This document shows positions 17,633-27,559 of a stretch of 64,000 bases of DNA, one piece after another. The translations under genes were made by a program, and so were the position numbers. This DNA comes from Pseudomonas graminis (GTDB lineage Bacteria; Pseudomonadota; Gammaproteobacteria; Pseudomonadales; Pseudomonadaceae). The notes beneath the pieces are model-generated. The model did no database searches. It saw only the letters and a list, made by a program, of their open reading frames with translations, and was not told where the DNA came from. The stretch lies in assembly GCF_900111735.1 (NCBI RefSeq), contig NZ_FOHW01000001.1:325108-389107 (forward strand), given 5' to 3'. Within the stretch, counting starts at the first letter, position 1. Each line of letters begins with the position of its first letter.

Positions 17633-19213
17633 TCAGGGTTGGAAACTTGAAGCATCCCGCCGGGAAGCGATCAAGTTGACAGGGAAGCTGTCATTGACTG
17701 GCAGTTGCCCCTCAACACGATTTCGGCCTTTGGTTTTAGCGCGATACAGAAGTCGGTCTGCCTCTTCCAGTGCGGCTTTATAACCCTCTTTTCCAAGCGT
17801 GTTGATCGCCACGACACCGGAGCTGATGGTGACGTTGCCCAGCGGGCTGGTGGCGTGGGCTATGCGCGCGTTTTCAATGGCCGACCTGACCTTTTCGGCA
17901 ATGATTAGCGCACCCGCTAAATGTGTTTCAGGCAGCAGGATCACAAACTCTTCACCGCCATACCTTGCCGCCAAATCGCCGGCCCTGTTGATACAGGCCC
18001 CGATAATGCCTGCCACCTCGCTCAGGCAGTCGTCCCCCTGAATATGGCCGTAGCGGTCGTTGTATTGTTTGAACCAGTCGATATCCAACAAAATAATGGC
18101 GATGAATGAGTTATTGCGATTGGCACGGCCCCATTCCCGTTGCAGGGTCGCGTCGAAACAGCGGCGATTGGCCAGATGCGTCAGGCTGTCGGTCTGGGCA
18201 ATGACCTCCAGCTCGGTCCTGGCGGTGTTCAGGTCGTTTTCCGCCGTGATGAGGTGCTGGATTTGCCGATACAACAGGAAGCCCAGCAAAACCAGCGCGA
18301 AGATGATCAGAGCGATCGCGGCCATTGACCGGTACGCATAGTCCCACCAAGGCGCGAACACATGCTCGCATGACACGCCAGCGGCGGCGACGATGGGTAA
18401 TCCGGCCACACGCCGGTAGGCATAGATCCTTTCCACTCCATCCACGACGGACTTGATCAAAGCGTTACCGCTGTCGCTGTAAGGCAGATAAAGGGTGAAA
18501 AGATCACCTTTGGCCACATTGGTCGTCATCAGCGCGGTCAGCGTCGGTCGTCGAGCCAGTAGGTCGCCATTGCTCAGGGCAAGGAAAATAACGCCCTTTT
18601 CGTCCACGTCCATACGCTTGAAAAATGCCTGGAAATAGGCAACCGGCACCGTCGCCAACGCCACACCTGCAAATGTACCGTCGGCGGCATTGATGCGACG
18701 GCTGATAGGGATGACCATGTCCCCCGTGCTGCGACTCTCGACAATGGAGCCAATGTGGATGGACGCATCGGGATTGTCGCGGTGATAGGTGAAGTACGCG
18801 CGGTCGCCGTTGTTCAGCGGTGTGCCCTGGGACAAGGAATTGGCGACCCAGTTGCCTTGCGCGTCGTAGATGAACAGCCCCTGGATGCCATCCACGTTCA
18901 CCACAGCCCGAGCCATCAGCTTTTCGAGTCGAACTTGCTGATCACCATCAACGCCATCGTGCTCTACGCGCTCGACCAGATCGCGCAGCGTGTTGTCTGC
19001 TTGTCGTATTGTGTCTTGAGCGAGCTGCTCGGCAGCAAGGACGATATTGGAAACTGAAATTTTGGCAGTAGCGATGCGTTCATTGCGCGACTGATTGATT
19101 TGCCAGGCGGTAGCCAGAATCAACGACAGACACACTAAAGCAATGAAACCAATCAGTGCTTTGGTCAGCATTGAAGGGGCAAGCCTGGTCGAGGTTAGGT
19201 ACAGCGGCTTCAT
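17633..19213 (-). CDS. membrane diguanylate cyclase with extracytoplasmic CACHE-type sensor
   Basis: 526 residues. Two membrane segments (near 18-38 and 286-310) enclose a sensor of about 250 residues whose pieces GLFIYDAQGNWVANSL, YFTYHRDNPDASIHIG and DMVIPISRRINAADGTFAGV resemble dCACHE domains. The C-terminal GGDEF domain carries ARYGGEEF as active site, preceded by the inhibitory I-site RAGD five residues before it, so product inhibition by c-di-GMP is likely. It makes c-di-GMP from two GTP in response to a small ligand. Not obviously co-transcribed with neighbours. Confidence 0.9.
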   Translation of the reverse strand: MKPLYLTSTRLAPSMLTKALIGFIALVCLSLILATAWQINQSRNERIATAKISVSNIVLAAEQLAQDTIRQADNTLRDLVERVEHDGVDGDQQVRLEKLMARAVVNVDGIQGLFIYDAQGNWVANSLSQGTPLNNGDRAYFTYHRDNPDASIHIGSIVESRSTGDMVIPISRRINAADGTFAGVALATVPVAYFQAFFKRMDVDEKGVIFLALSNGDLLARRPTLTALMTTNVAKGDLFTLYLPYSDSGNALIKSVVDGVERIYAYRRVAGLPIVAAAGVSCEHVFAPWWDYAYRSMAAIALIIFALVLLGFLLYRQIQHLITAENDLNTARTELEVIAQTDSLTHLANRRCFDATLQREWGRANRNNSFIAIILLDIDWFKQYNDRYGHIQGDDCLSEVAGIIGACINRAGDLAARYGGEEFVILLPETHLAGALIIAEKVRSAIENARIAHATSPLGNVTISSGVVAINTLGKEGYKAALEEADRLLYRAKTKGRNRVEGQLPVNDSFPVNLIASRRDASSFQP

Positions 19214-19328
19214 GGGCGCGTCATCAAATTGGCTTGTGCACGCTCTATGCAGCTATCGTACCGTTACGAGCGACTCCGAGTGGATATCCAGAAAACGTGC
19301 TCGCCAGCGCACTGGATTGTTGGTTTTG

Positions 19329-20426
19329 CTAAGCCAGCTCACTGTCTTTGATGTTTGCGATAGGCCCTAGCAGTGAGAAGTCAAACTCCTTCAAAGGCTG
19401 ATTCATCATCAGACGGTTCGGGTAATCAGGATTAGCCAGCGCTCCTTTACCCAGCGCAACGATGTCAGCGCCATCAATGAGAACTTGCTCGGCATGCTGA
19501 GGGTTCTCCAGCCCGCCATTGGCGACGATGGCGACCCCTGGAGCATAACGACGAGCCAGGCTGACGAGGCTGGGGCCGCTCTCGCTGAAGGCAGGCTCCC
19601 ACGCTTTGTGTTCTGTGACATGAATGTACTGGATACCTGCGTCTTCCAGAGATCCAAAAATGGTCTCGGCGGCGGCTTCGCCTTCAGCCCATTTGTGGGC
19701 GTAATCGTTGACCTTGCCCTGTGAGATTCGAACACCCACGGGAGCCTCCCCAACAACTGCTCTTACGGCCTTGATCACCTCCAGCGTAAGGGCAACGCGA
19801 TTGCGCACGCTTGCGCCCCAGCGGTCTGTTCGCTGGTTCGTATAGTCAGTGAGGAATTGATCGAGCAGATAGCCGTTGGCGCCATGAATTTCCACACCGT
19901 CGAACCCTGCGCTTGCGACTGCCAGTCTCGCGGCATTGGCGAACCCTTCAATCGCATCGGCGATGTCTTCATCGGTCATCACCCTTGGCACGGCGTATTG
20001 GCCCTCGCCATAGTAGAACTTCATCTGCTCACCAACAGGACGTATGGCAGAAGGGCCGACGGTCTCGCTCAGGAAACGGTTTCCCTGACTCAAGGCTCCT
20101 GCGTGCATCAGTTGCGCGATGACCAGGCCTTGATGACGATGTATCCGATTGGTAACGGCTCGCCAGGCCAAGGCTTGTTCAGCATCAGTGATTCCAGGTT
20201 GAAACCGATAGCCTTGAGCGAATTTTTGGTCGGTGTAAATCCCTTCAGTGATCACCAGCCCAAAACCGCCTTTGGCGAAGCGTTCGTAGTATCGTCCCAT
20301 CGCCTCCGAGGCACTGCCATGTTCAGTTGCGCTGACGCGAGTCATCGGTGCAACAGCGAGCCGGTTCTTTAACTTCAGCTCGCCGATGTCGAAAGTGTCC
20401 AGGATCTGCTTGCTGGGCGTGTTCAT
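19329..20426 (-). CDS. NADH:flavin oxidoreductase, Old Yellow Enzyme family
   Basis: 365-residue TIM-barrel flavoprotein. Family stretches: N-terminal LKNRLAVAPMTRVSA, GLVIAQLMHAGAL, then FDGVEIHGANGYLLDQFLTD with the His-Asn pair that binds the substrate carbonyl, RVGVRI-type VGVRIS, and a C-terminal phosphate-binding VANGGLENP. FMN-dependent reduction of alpha,beta-unsaturated carbonyls or xenobiotics is expected. It is divergent from a LysR gene across 127 bases, which is therefore the likely regulator. Confidence 0.9.
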   Translation of the reverse strand: MNTPSKQILDTFDIGELKLKNRLAVAPMTRVSATEHGSASEAMGRYYERFAKGGFGLVITEGIYTDQKFAQGYRFQPGITDAEQALAWRAVTNRIHRHQGLVIAQLMHAGALSQGNRFLSETVGPSAIRPVGEQMKFYYGEGQYAVPRVMTDEDIADAIEGFANAARLAVASAGFDGVEIHGANGYLLDQFLTDYTNQRTDRWGASVRNRVALTLEVIKAVRAVVGEAPVGVRISQGKVNDYAHKWAEGEAAAETIFGSLEDAGIQYIHVTEHKAWEPAFSESGPSLVSLARRYAPGVAIVANGGLENPQHAEQVLIDGADIVALGKGALANPDYPNRLMMNQPLKEFDFSLLGPIANIKDSELA

Positions 20427-20553
20427 TTGATTAAACCTTCGTTGGCCAGAGATTCATTTCCACGGCCTTATGGTGGGTGACGATATCCCTGATCCCGTGA
20501 AGGTATAAGACGGCCAGGGAGATAAGGCGGCGTAACGCTAAGAGATATAATCG

Positions 20554-21432
20554 ATGCAGATTCAGGATGTTGAAGTGTTCGCTGCCGTGGCAACCGCCAG
20601 CAGCCTGTCAGGGGCGGCGAGACGACTTGGGCTGTCAGCCATGACTGTGTCCCGACGACTAGCCTCTCTGGAAAAGGAATTAGGGGTGCGGCTTGTTCAC
20701 AGAACGACCCGCTCTGCGTCCCTCACGCCCGAGGGAGAGGTACTGCTACCGTTCGCCAGAAGCATGCTGGAGGCTGACGAGGCCGCGCGGGCCACATTGA
20801 AAGCCAATGCCGGGGCGGCCAGCGGCCTACTGAGGGTCACCGCTCCCACCGTATTCGGCCAGGAAATGATCATGCCGGTGATTCCCCGGCTGCTCGCAGA
20901 AAACCCGGCACTGCAGGTTGACCTGACACTCTCCGATCGCATCGTAGACATCGTGGGCCTGGGTATCGACGTCGCTATCCGCATCGCGACACTCAGCGAT
21001 TCCGGGTTGGTTGCCCGCGCGCTTGCTCCAAACCCACGGGTCATCTGCGCAAGCCCTGAATATCTCGCCAGGCAGGGTACGCCTAGCCACCTTGAAGACC
21101 TTAAGCGTCATCAATGCATTGGCCTGCATGGCATGCCGTATTGGCCGTTCGTCCATCAGGGAGAAGAGGTCTCCATCCGTGCCGAGGCATCGTTCTCGGC
21201 CAATAGTGTCGAGTCCGTCAGAGCGGCCAGCAAACTGGGACTGGGTCTGGCCATGCTGACTTACTGGGACGTGCGCACCGCGCTCGCGGAGGGCAGTCTG
21301 GTTCTCGTCGAGCTGGAAGATGTGGTGCCTGAACAACTTTCCATAACGGCCGTGCTTCCTACTCGTCAGTACGTACCCAACCGGGTGCGCGTACTTCTTG
21401 AACATCTTGAACGGGCTCTTAAGCCTGGATGA
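20554..21432 (+). CDS. LysR-family transcriptional regulator
   Basis: 292 residues. The N-terminal winged helix reads FAAVATASSLSGAARRLGLS, then AMTVSRRLASLEKELGVRLV and HRTTRSASLTPEG; the remaining 200 residues are the periplasmic-binding-like effector domain. It belongs to the CrgA/DmlR-like group by its RTTR-LTPEG pattern. It is transcribed divergently from the Old Yellow Enzyme gene and lies 139 bases before the YkgB-like gene in the same direction, so either or both could be targets. Confidence 0.9.
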   Translation: MQIQDVEVFAAVATASSLSGAARRLGLSAMTVSRRLASLEKELGVRLVHRTTRSASLTPEGEVLLPFARSMLEADEAARATLKANAGAASGLLRVTAPTVFGQEMIMPVIPRLLAENPALQVDLTLSDRIVDIVGLGIDVAIRIATLSDSGLVARALAPNPRVICASPEYLARQGTPSHLEDLKRHQCIGLHGMPYWPFVHQGEEVSIRAEASFSANSVESVRAASKLGLGLAMLTYWDVRTALAEGSLVLVELEDVVPEQLSITAVLPTRQYVPNRVRVLLEHLERALKPG

Positions 21433-21571
21433 CTCAAGACGATCTGCACCGAATGCAATACGTTCAAACCCCACGAGCGTGCCGGCAAAGGCAACACTGT
21501 TTCTACTCCCGGCGCACATCGCGCAGGTCTGCTAGTCAGCGTTCCTCCTCACACTCCTGGAAGCATTGATC

Positions 21572-22081
21572 ATGAAAACCTACAGTATCGAGAACCACGA
21601 AACCAACAACGCACAAATCCCTTCAACGCCTGGGTTCAAGATCATGGCGCTTGGTATCCATGGGGCCTATTTTGCGCTCGCCGTCATTTACTTCTGGTTC
21701 GGCGGAATGAAGTTCACGCACTACGAAGCGGTCGGGCTGGTTCCGCTGGTCAGCAACAGTCCTTTTCTGGGCTGGGTTTATGGCATTTTCAGCGTCGACA
21801 CCTTCTCCAGTCTGCTTGGCATTCTGGAGGTGTCCATCGGAGCACTCATTGCGGGCCGCCTGCTGTCACCCAAGCTGTCATTGATAGGGGGGGCGCTGTC
21901 TGCCGGGCTGTTTTTTACCACCTTGAGCTTCATGTTCTCGACCCCAGGCGTGATCGAGCCCGGCCTTGTCTTCCCCGCTATTTCTATCGCGCCAGGCCAG
22001 TTTCTACTCAAAGATATCGGCCTGCTTGCCGCCTCGGTTTTCGTGGCCGGCCATTCGCTGATGGCGCTGGAACGCCGATGA
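21572..22081 (+). CDS. YkgB-family (DUF417) membrane protein
   Basis: 169 residues from ATG 21572, with TGGAAG upstream; a TTG two codons earlier is less likely. Four hydrophobic segments; YFWFGGMKFTHYEAVGLVPLV and NSPFLGWVYGIFS are family-typical for YkgB/DUF417. E. coli YkgB-related RclC is part of a reactive-chlorine response, but function here is unproven. It lies between LysR and AraC-family regulator genes, and the AraC gene converges on it; an electrophile or oxidative stress role together with the Old Yellow Enzyme is a reasonable guess. Confidence 0.85.
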   Translation: MKTYSIENHETNNAQIPSTPGFKIMALGIHGAYFALAVIYFWFGGMKFTHYEAVGLVPLVSNSPFLGWVYGIFSVDTFSSLLGILEVSIGALIAGRLLSPKLSLIGGALSAGLFFTTLSFMFSTPGVIEPGLVFPAISIAPGQFLLKDIGLLAASVFVAGHSLMALERR

Positions 22082-22124
22082 GCCGATGATTGCCCCCGGG
22101 ATGGCCTGAAGCGGTTCATTGCTG

Positions 22125-22970
22125 TCAGGTCATCGCCCCATCTTTTACGCCCGCCACGCCGTTGATCCAGTCCCGAGGACTGTAGCCAGTCTTGCGTCGA
22201 AACGCGCGAGCAAGTGCAGACGGACTTTCATAACCGACCTCGGCAGCAATCAGAGTGATGGACCGGCCTTCTCGAAGACGCTTCTGCGCCAGGCTGATAC
22301 GCCAGCTCAATAGATAATCGGCGGGCGTCTGCCCGATGGTTGCCCGGAAGTGCACTGCGTAGGCCGCGCGGGACATGTTCGACTCACTCGCCAGCCCCGC
22401 AATGGACCACGCCAGATGAGGGGCGTTGTGAATCTGCAAAAGAGAGCGCGACAACCTCGGATCGGCCAGACCCGCCATGATCCCGGTATGCAACTGGTGG
22501 TGATCAAGCAGATGTCGAAACAGCAGGATGACCAGCAACTCGAACAACCGCTCCAGCGCTGCCTCCCTGCCGCAATGCGAGCCCGCTGCCTCGCTGAACA
22601 TCCATTTCAGCGTATCGGCCAGCATGGGTAATTCATCCAGGGGCAGCACCAGGCAATCGGGTAATGAAGCCGACAGCGGATTATCGACCCCACCCTCAAA
22701 CGCCATTGATGCACACAACAACCGGGCGCCCTCGGACTCACCGGCAAACAGTTGATGCCGACTTGGACGCGGCATAAAAATCAGGCTGGGCCGGATCAAC
22801 AGCAAGTTCTTACGATCGGGCCCCAGCAAGGTAACGCTGCCAGCCTCCAGCAGGTGGATATAGCCAGATCCTTCTGCGCCGTCATAAGACGCCAGACCGC
22901 ACAGCTTGCCGCTGTAAAACAGGTTCGCACGCACGCCGAACTGCGATAGCAAGGTAGACAAGCGGTCCAT
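22125..22970 (-). CDS. AraC-family transcriptional regulator
   Basis: 281 residues from ATG 22970 with AAGGGA eight bases upstream; a TTG two codons earlier is possible. N-terminal cupin-like sensor (GYIHLLEAGSVTLL, then SLIFMPRPSRHQLFAG) and a C-terminal double helix-turn-helix with LASESNMSRAAYAVHFRATI and AAEVGYESPSALARAFRRKT, ending GYSPRDW. This is the cupin_6 subtype usually found next to oxidoreductase or DUF417-type genes, and it converges on the YkgB-like gene here. Confidence 0.88.
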   Translation of the reverse strand: MDRLSTLLSQFGVRANLFYSGKLCGLASYDGAEGSGYIHLLEAGSVTLLGPDRKNLLLIRPSLIFMPRPSRHQLFAGESEGARLLCASMAFEGGVDNPLSASLPDCLVLPLDELPMLADTLKWMFSEAAGSHCGREAALERLFELLVILLFRHLLDHHQLHTGIMAGLADPRLSRSLLQIHNAPHLAWSIAGLASESNMSRAAYAVHFRATIGQTPADYLLSWRISLAQKRLREGRSITLIAAEVGYESPSALARAFRRKTGYSPRDWINGVAGVKDGAMT

Positions 22971-23446
22971 GGGCAATCCCTTGGCAGGTAATACAGGTTC
23001 GAATCATAACACCCGAGCCATACGCCCTATTGTGGCTCCCGGCACTCAGCGTCCTTGCGAAGCAGGTGGAGTTCAGTCACCGGCACAGGCCGAGCAGGAA
23101 TGTGGATCACTGGGTTCAGGAGACTGAGTGACCGCTGTGGGTCGGCTCCTGTGGCCGCCCTCCCCCAGCGAACCGATAACCCGCCTGTGCACAGCCGCTC
23201 CAGGCCAGCGCTGAAGCCTTCGTCATCACCTTCCGCGCGGGCATCTTGAGATGAGGACAAGCTAACCGCCTTCGCTAATGGGATCCATGATGAAGTGCAC
23301 GTTAGGGGATCCAATTAAGTTAACTATTTATTTATGCAACACGTGCTTCAGATCCACGTTTTTCGGCCGATTAAATTAGATTGCCGAGCTTAATCTGGCT
23401 TTAACCGCCGTTGGGTGAGAAGTCAGTCTACATCTGGAGTGAACAC
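22971..23446. other. 476-base gap with no supported gene
   Basis: The left part is GC-rich with only weak short frames. From about 23310 it turns AT-rich (for example ACTATTTATTTATG), which fits a promoter region for the plus-strand genes that follow. No hairpin, tRNA or repeat that I can defend was found. Confidence 0.5.
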
Positions 23447-24298
23447 GTGACGTTACGTCTAACCTGCAAAGCTATTATTATTGCGCTGTCTTTAGGGTTG
23501 TCAAATGTGGCTGTCTGTGAAGATCTTAAAGTCTATAATTTTTCGCCTGTCAATCAATACAACCTTAATCTCTCAGCCAGTTTCTGGAACCCGATCATCC
23601 GGTATGTGTCCGAAAAAAGTGGTGTGAATCTCACTCTGAAATTGGGGCGAACATCGTCCGACACGACCAGTTATGTGCTCGCACAAGAAGTTGATTTCGC
23701 TTTTACCAATCATCTCTTTAGCCCTGAGCGCGACAAAATGGGCTGGAAGGTATTTGGTCGCCGTGACGCGCCTCCCCTCGAAGGACAAATCGTGGTACCT
23801 GCCGATTCGCCTATCCAGAGCCTCGCGGAACTGGACGGCCAGGAAGTCGTGTACCCGGGACCTGAAGCGTTCATTGCTTATAAAGTCACGAGCTCGGAAC
23901 TGATAAAGAAAGGCATAAATGCGTCTACCGTGTTTGCAGGAAACATGGACGGCGCGTTCAGCCAGCTGCTGAGTGGCAAGGCCCAGGCGATGGGGGTGAA
24001 CTCACAGCTGGTCAGCGGCTACACCGAGAGAGAGGGCAAGTCGTTCCGCGTATTGTGGAATTCTTCCTCGTTCAATGATTTGGCGCTCATGGCCTCCCCC
24101 AGAGTTTCTCAAAAAGAACTGGCGGCAGTCGCCAGCGCATTTTTTAACATGGAATATGACAGCGTCGGCAGCAAGATTCTTCATGACGCGACTGAGTTAG
24201 TCCATGCGCCCGAACCGGTTAAATTCATTCCTGCGACGGAAGCGGATTATGCGTCCTATCGTGATTTTTATAACAGCGCCCCGGCAAACCGCAAGTAA
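23447..24298 (+). CDS. PhnD-like periplasmic solute-binding protein (sensor partner)
   Basis: 283 residues from GTG 23447, with GGAG seven bases upstream. Signal peptide IIIALSLGLSNVAVC precedes a PhnD-type fold: FWNPIIRYVSEKSGVNLTLK, VDFAFTNHLFSP, then PIQSLAELDGQEVVYPGPEAF. Such proteins bind phosphonate, phosphite or other anions. There is no ABC permease or ATPase nearby; instead a GGDEF/EAL protein begins 29 bases downstream, so this looks like a periplasmic ligand receptor feeding that membrane enzyme. The pair is visibly more AT-rich in codon use than its neighbours. Confidence 0.82.
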   Translation: MTLRLTCKAIIIALSLGLSNVAVCEDLKVYNFSPVNQYNLNLSASFWNPIIRYVSEKSGVNLTLKLGRTSSDTTSYVLAQEVDFAFTNHLFSPERDKMGWKVFGRRDAPPLEGQIVVPADSPIQSLAELDGQEVVYPGPEAFIAYKVTSSELIKKGINASTVFAGNMDGAFSQLLSGKAQAMGVNSQLVSGYTEREGKSFRVLWNSSSFNDLALMASPRVSQKELAAVASAFFNMEYDSVGSKILHDATELVHAPEPVKFIPATEADYASYRDFYNSAPANRK

Positions 24299-24327
24299 TC
24301 ATTCTCACATCCAGCTGGAGGCTGTTA

Positions 24328-27240
24328 ATGAATTTCTTTAAAAGCCTTGTGCCCAAATCACTGACGTCGCGCATATTGGCGATGCTGTCCATTCTGATCC
24401 TGGTTTTCCTCACGACGGGGCTGGGGCTTTTTTATAAAAATCAGATGCTTCAGCACATTGAAGAGATACAAGACAGCGCTAACATGCTGATAGAGGTTGC
24501 CGCGCAGGCCGTGGAGGAAAGCGTCATCATTGGTGATTACGACACCATCAAAAGGACCCTCGAAAAAACCTTGTCTCGCTCGCCATTCAGGTCGGCCATG
24601 TTTATCGACCTGTCGGGTGGCGTTATTCGCCTGCAGGCACCCAGTGCACCATTTGGCAGAGCCCCGGAATGGATAGAGTCGGAGGTCGCTGCACGATTAT
24701 TCGACGTCAATCGCCCGATCACTATCGGCGGGAAAGATTATGGCGTGATGCGTCTGTCTTTCAATGCCGAGAGGATAGCGGCAGAACTCTATACGTTGGT
24801 GGTCCAGGCAACGGTCCTCGCACTGGTATTTTTACTGACAAGCCTGGTATTGATGGGGTTCATGATCAAGCGCTCGCTTGCGCATCTGGGCAAGCTGCAC
24901 TCCTATGAGGCAGAAATCGCTTCAGGCGCAGTGGCCGCAGAAGCCGTGTTGGTCGCCGATGCTCCCATGGAGATCCAGGAGGCGATAAAAGCGGTAAATC
25001 GTACGGCAGCGAGTATGCGCAATCACTTTGGCCAGCGCATCGAATCGTTGATGAACACACTGGTTCAGCATAAAAATGCCTTGGATGAGGTTTCAATCGT
25101 CTGCGAAGTTTCAGCCTCCGGCCAAATCACCTACGTTAACGAACGATTCGTCACCAGCTCACAGCATTCGCGAACTGAGCTTCTGGAGTTGACGATTGAT
25201 GAGGTCTGGTCCGGCATGTCTTCAGCCGATCAGCCGTGGCACTGGGCACCTGGAAATGAGGTATGGAACGGTGAGGTCAGGCTGTCTGGCCGGACCGGTA
25301 CCGATAAGTGGCATCGACGCACTATCATCCCTATCCTCGACGACAGGGGCGGCATTGAAAAATACATCTGCATCGATATCGATATCACTGACCGCAAAGA
25401 GTTTGAGGTGGCGATTCTGGATAACGCCAGAAGGCAAAACCTCATCGCCTTGTTTGGCCAGCAGGCATTGACGGAAGAAAACGTCAGCACGCTGGGTGAA
25501 CTGGCAGCACTGACTGCCGCGCAAGGCTTGAAACTGAGCAAGGCCGCGTTGTTAGTCGTTGATCAGGTAAGTCACCGGGTAATCCTCAACGCCGAGGTTG
25601 GCTTGACCCACTTTGACATCCGGAGTGGTTACAACAGTGAATTTCTCGAAGGCACTCCTTCCTCCACGCCGCTTGCCAGGCATCCTGATACGACTGACGC
25701 CACGTTCAAATTGCTTTCTGGCGATGCGGTAAAAGCTGACAGCCTCAGAAGCAGCATCGAAGTCGACATATCGTGCAGGGAAGTCTTCAAGGGCATCCTG
25801 GGGGTTTATGCCACTACGGACCAGCCCTTTACACGTGAAGACGTCAGCTACATTCAAACACTGGCAAACCTGTTGGCGGCCGCCCTTGAAAGGGATGACG
25901 CCAAGAACAAGCTAACCTACCTGGCCGAAAATGATTCACTCACAAATCTGCCCAATCGCTGGTTTCTGAACAATTATCTGCGCGGGGCCATCAGTCGCCA
26001 AACGTCAGATGCAATCAGCGTCATTTTCATCGATCTGGACAGATTCAAGACCGTCAACGACACCATGGGGCATTCAGTAGGTGATGAATTGCTTATCCAG
26101 GCGAGCCGCCGCCTGGAAGACTACATTGATGAGAACAGCATGGTTGCGCGCCTGGGAGGCGATGAATTTTCGATCGTGGTCACCCATCCTGTTTATTCGG
26201 AACATCTCATCAAGTCGCTCGCGACCAATGTTGTCGATGCACTGGGCAAACCGTTCAACCTACGTGGCCAGGATATATTTGTTTCAGCGAGCGTAGGCAT
26301 CGCTAACTATCCGCTTGATGGGAGTGACGCTGGCGTTATCCTCAAGAATGCCGATACCGCCATGTACAACGCCAAAAAAAGTGGCCGCAATAACTTCAAG
26401 TTTTACAATGCCGAGATGAACCAAAGTGCAGTTAAACGCCTGCAGACTGAAACCCTGTTGCGGGGCGCACTTGATCGCGATGAATTCATTCTGCATTTCC
26501 AGCCAAAGGTCAGCCTGACCGATGGCAGGATAAGTGGCCTTGAGGCTTTGTTAAGGTGGAATCATCCAACGCTCGGCCTGGTTTCTCCCGCTGATTTTAT
26601 CCCTATGCTTGAGGACACCGGCCTGATCATTCCGGTGGGCGAATGGGTTATCCGGAAAGTCTGTGAGACGCTGAAAAGCTGGGAAGATAATCACATCAGA
26701 GTGGTACCGGTCGCCATCAATCTCTCAGCCAGGCAGCTTCAGGTAAAAGGCCTGGCTAAAATCGTCAAGCGCATCCTGGAAGAGTACGGTATCAATCCCG
26801 CGCTCTTAGAGTTTGAGCTTACCGAATCCGTGCTGATGATTGACCCCGAGTCGGCCGTTGAAATACTGCGCGATATAAAGTCGTACGGCATAAGTCTTTC
26901 CGTCGATGACTTCGGAACGGGTTATTCCAGCCTGGCCTACCTGAAGCGGTTCCCTATCGACACCCTCAAAATCGATAGAATGTTCATTAAAGACATCATG
27001 AGCAACCATGAAGACGCGGCTATTACCCGAGCGGTCATCGTATTGGCGCACGAACTGGACCTGAATGTCATCGCGGAGGGCGTCGAAACATTCGACCAAC
27101 TCCAGATGCTTGTCGAACATGGCTGCGATCAAATACAGGGTTATCTTTTCAGTAAGCCCATACCCAGTGATGACTGTGCTGCACTGATTAAGTCGTCACG
27201 CAGTTTGGCGGTAACATTTCCTGAAAATGGTGTTGCGTAG
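24328..27240 (+). CDS. membrane GGDEF/EAL c-di-GMP enzyme with PAS and GAF domains
   Basis: 970 residues with RBS GGAGG. A membrane segment (about 18-38), a periplasmic region to about 150, a second segment (about 153-175) and a HAMP-like linker come first. A PAS region (about 250-350) ends in KYICIDIDITDRKEF; a GAF-like region follows (about 365-515). The GGDEF motif ARLGGDEFS is near 610 without an obvious I-site. The EAL domain is intact in key motifs: EALLRW, NLSARQL, ELTESVL, DDFGTGYSS, LKIDRMF, AEGVET and QGYLFSKP. Phosphodiesterase activity is therefore likely; cyclase activity possible. Coupled to the PhnD-like protein upstream. Confidence 0.93.
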   Translation: MNFFKSLVPKSLTSRILAMLSILILVFLTTGLGLFYKNQMLQHIEEIQDSANMLIEVAAQAVEESVIIGDYDTIKRTLEKTLSRSPFRSAMFIDLSGGVIRLQAPSAPFGRAPEWIESEVAARLFDVNRPITIGGKDYGVMRLSFNAERIAAELYTLVVQATVLALVFLLTSLVLMGFMIKRSLAHLGKLHSYEAEIASGAVAAEAVLVADAPMEIQEAIKAVNRTAASMRNHFGQRIESLMNTLVQHKNALDEVSIVCEVSASGQITYVNERFVTSSQHSRTELLELTIDEVWSGMSSADQPWHWAPGNEVWNGEVRLSGRTGTDKWHRRTIIPILDDRGGIEKYICIDIDITDRKEFEVAILDNARRQNLIALFGQQALTEENVSTLGELAALTAAQGLKLSKAALLVVDQVSHRVILNAEVGLTHFDIRSGYNSEFLEGTPSSTPLARHPDTTDATFKLLSGDAVKADSLRSSIEVDISCREVFKGILGVYATTDQPFTREDVSYIQTLANLLAAALERDDAKNKLTYLAENDSLTNLPNRWFLNNYLRGAISRQTSDAISVIFIDLDRFKTVNDTMGHSVGDELLIQASRRLEDYIDENSMVARLGGDEFSIVVTHPVYSEHLIKSLATNVVDALGKPFNLRGQDIFVSASVGIANYPLDGSDAGVILKNADTAMYNAKKSGRNNFKFYNAEMNQSAVKRLQTETLLRGALDRDEFILHFQPKVSLTDGRISGLEALLRWNHPTLGLVSPADFIPMLEDTGLIIPVGEWVIRKVCETLKSWEDNHIRVVPVAINLSARQLQVKGLAKIVKRILEEYGINPALLEFELTESVLMIDPESAVEILRDIKSYGISLSVDDFGTGYSSLAYLKRFPIDTLKIDRMFIKDIMSNHEDAAITRAVIVLAHELDLNVIAEGVETFDQLQMLVEHGCDQIQGYLFSKPIPSDDCAALIKSSRSLAVTFPENGVA

Positions 27241-27559
27241 ATACGCGATTTTCAGGTCGTGTTCAGATGGGTATTCGCCGTGTTCATGAGTCGGAAAAAA
27301 GCCTGCTCTTTTGATCAGCAAATGGCTGACTCTCTGTCGCTGACAAGGTCCGCTATCCAGTCAGCGGCGGCTGCAGGCTACCAGCCTGACATTTTTGCCG
27401 AGACCTTTGCGCCGCTTGAATCGGCGCAGTAAACAGGAGCGACGCGCCTGTCATTGCGGGCGCGCAACGCCTTTGAGGTCGCGGCACAGCGCAGTTATTT
27501 GGCACACTGTGCCGCATACGCCTCAAACACAGACCGCCTGACCTTTACCTGGACGTCAC
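27241..27559. other. intergenic gap with a 13-base palindrome
   Basis: No coding feature. The perfect palindrome GGCACACTGTGCC sits at 27501-27513, 46 bases before the start of the small HTH gene, and overlaps a TTGGCA that could be a -35 box. It may be an operator for that HTH protein. No terminator with a T-run follows the GGDEF/EAL gene. Confidence 0.45.

Noticed and set aside
20546..20551. TATAAT directly before the LysR start
   Set aside because: Three bases before the ATG it would give a transcript starting inside the gene; no matching -35 was convincing, so it is taken as chance.
23027..23314. 95-codon frame on the minus strand in the 23-kb gap
   Set aside because: No ribosome-binding site, composition unlike coding sequence and no recognisable family.
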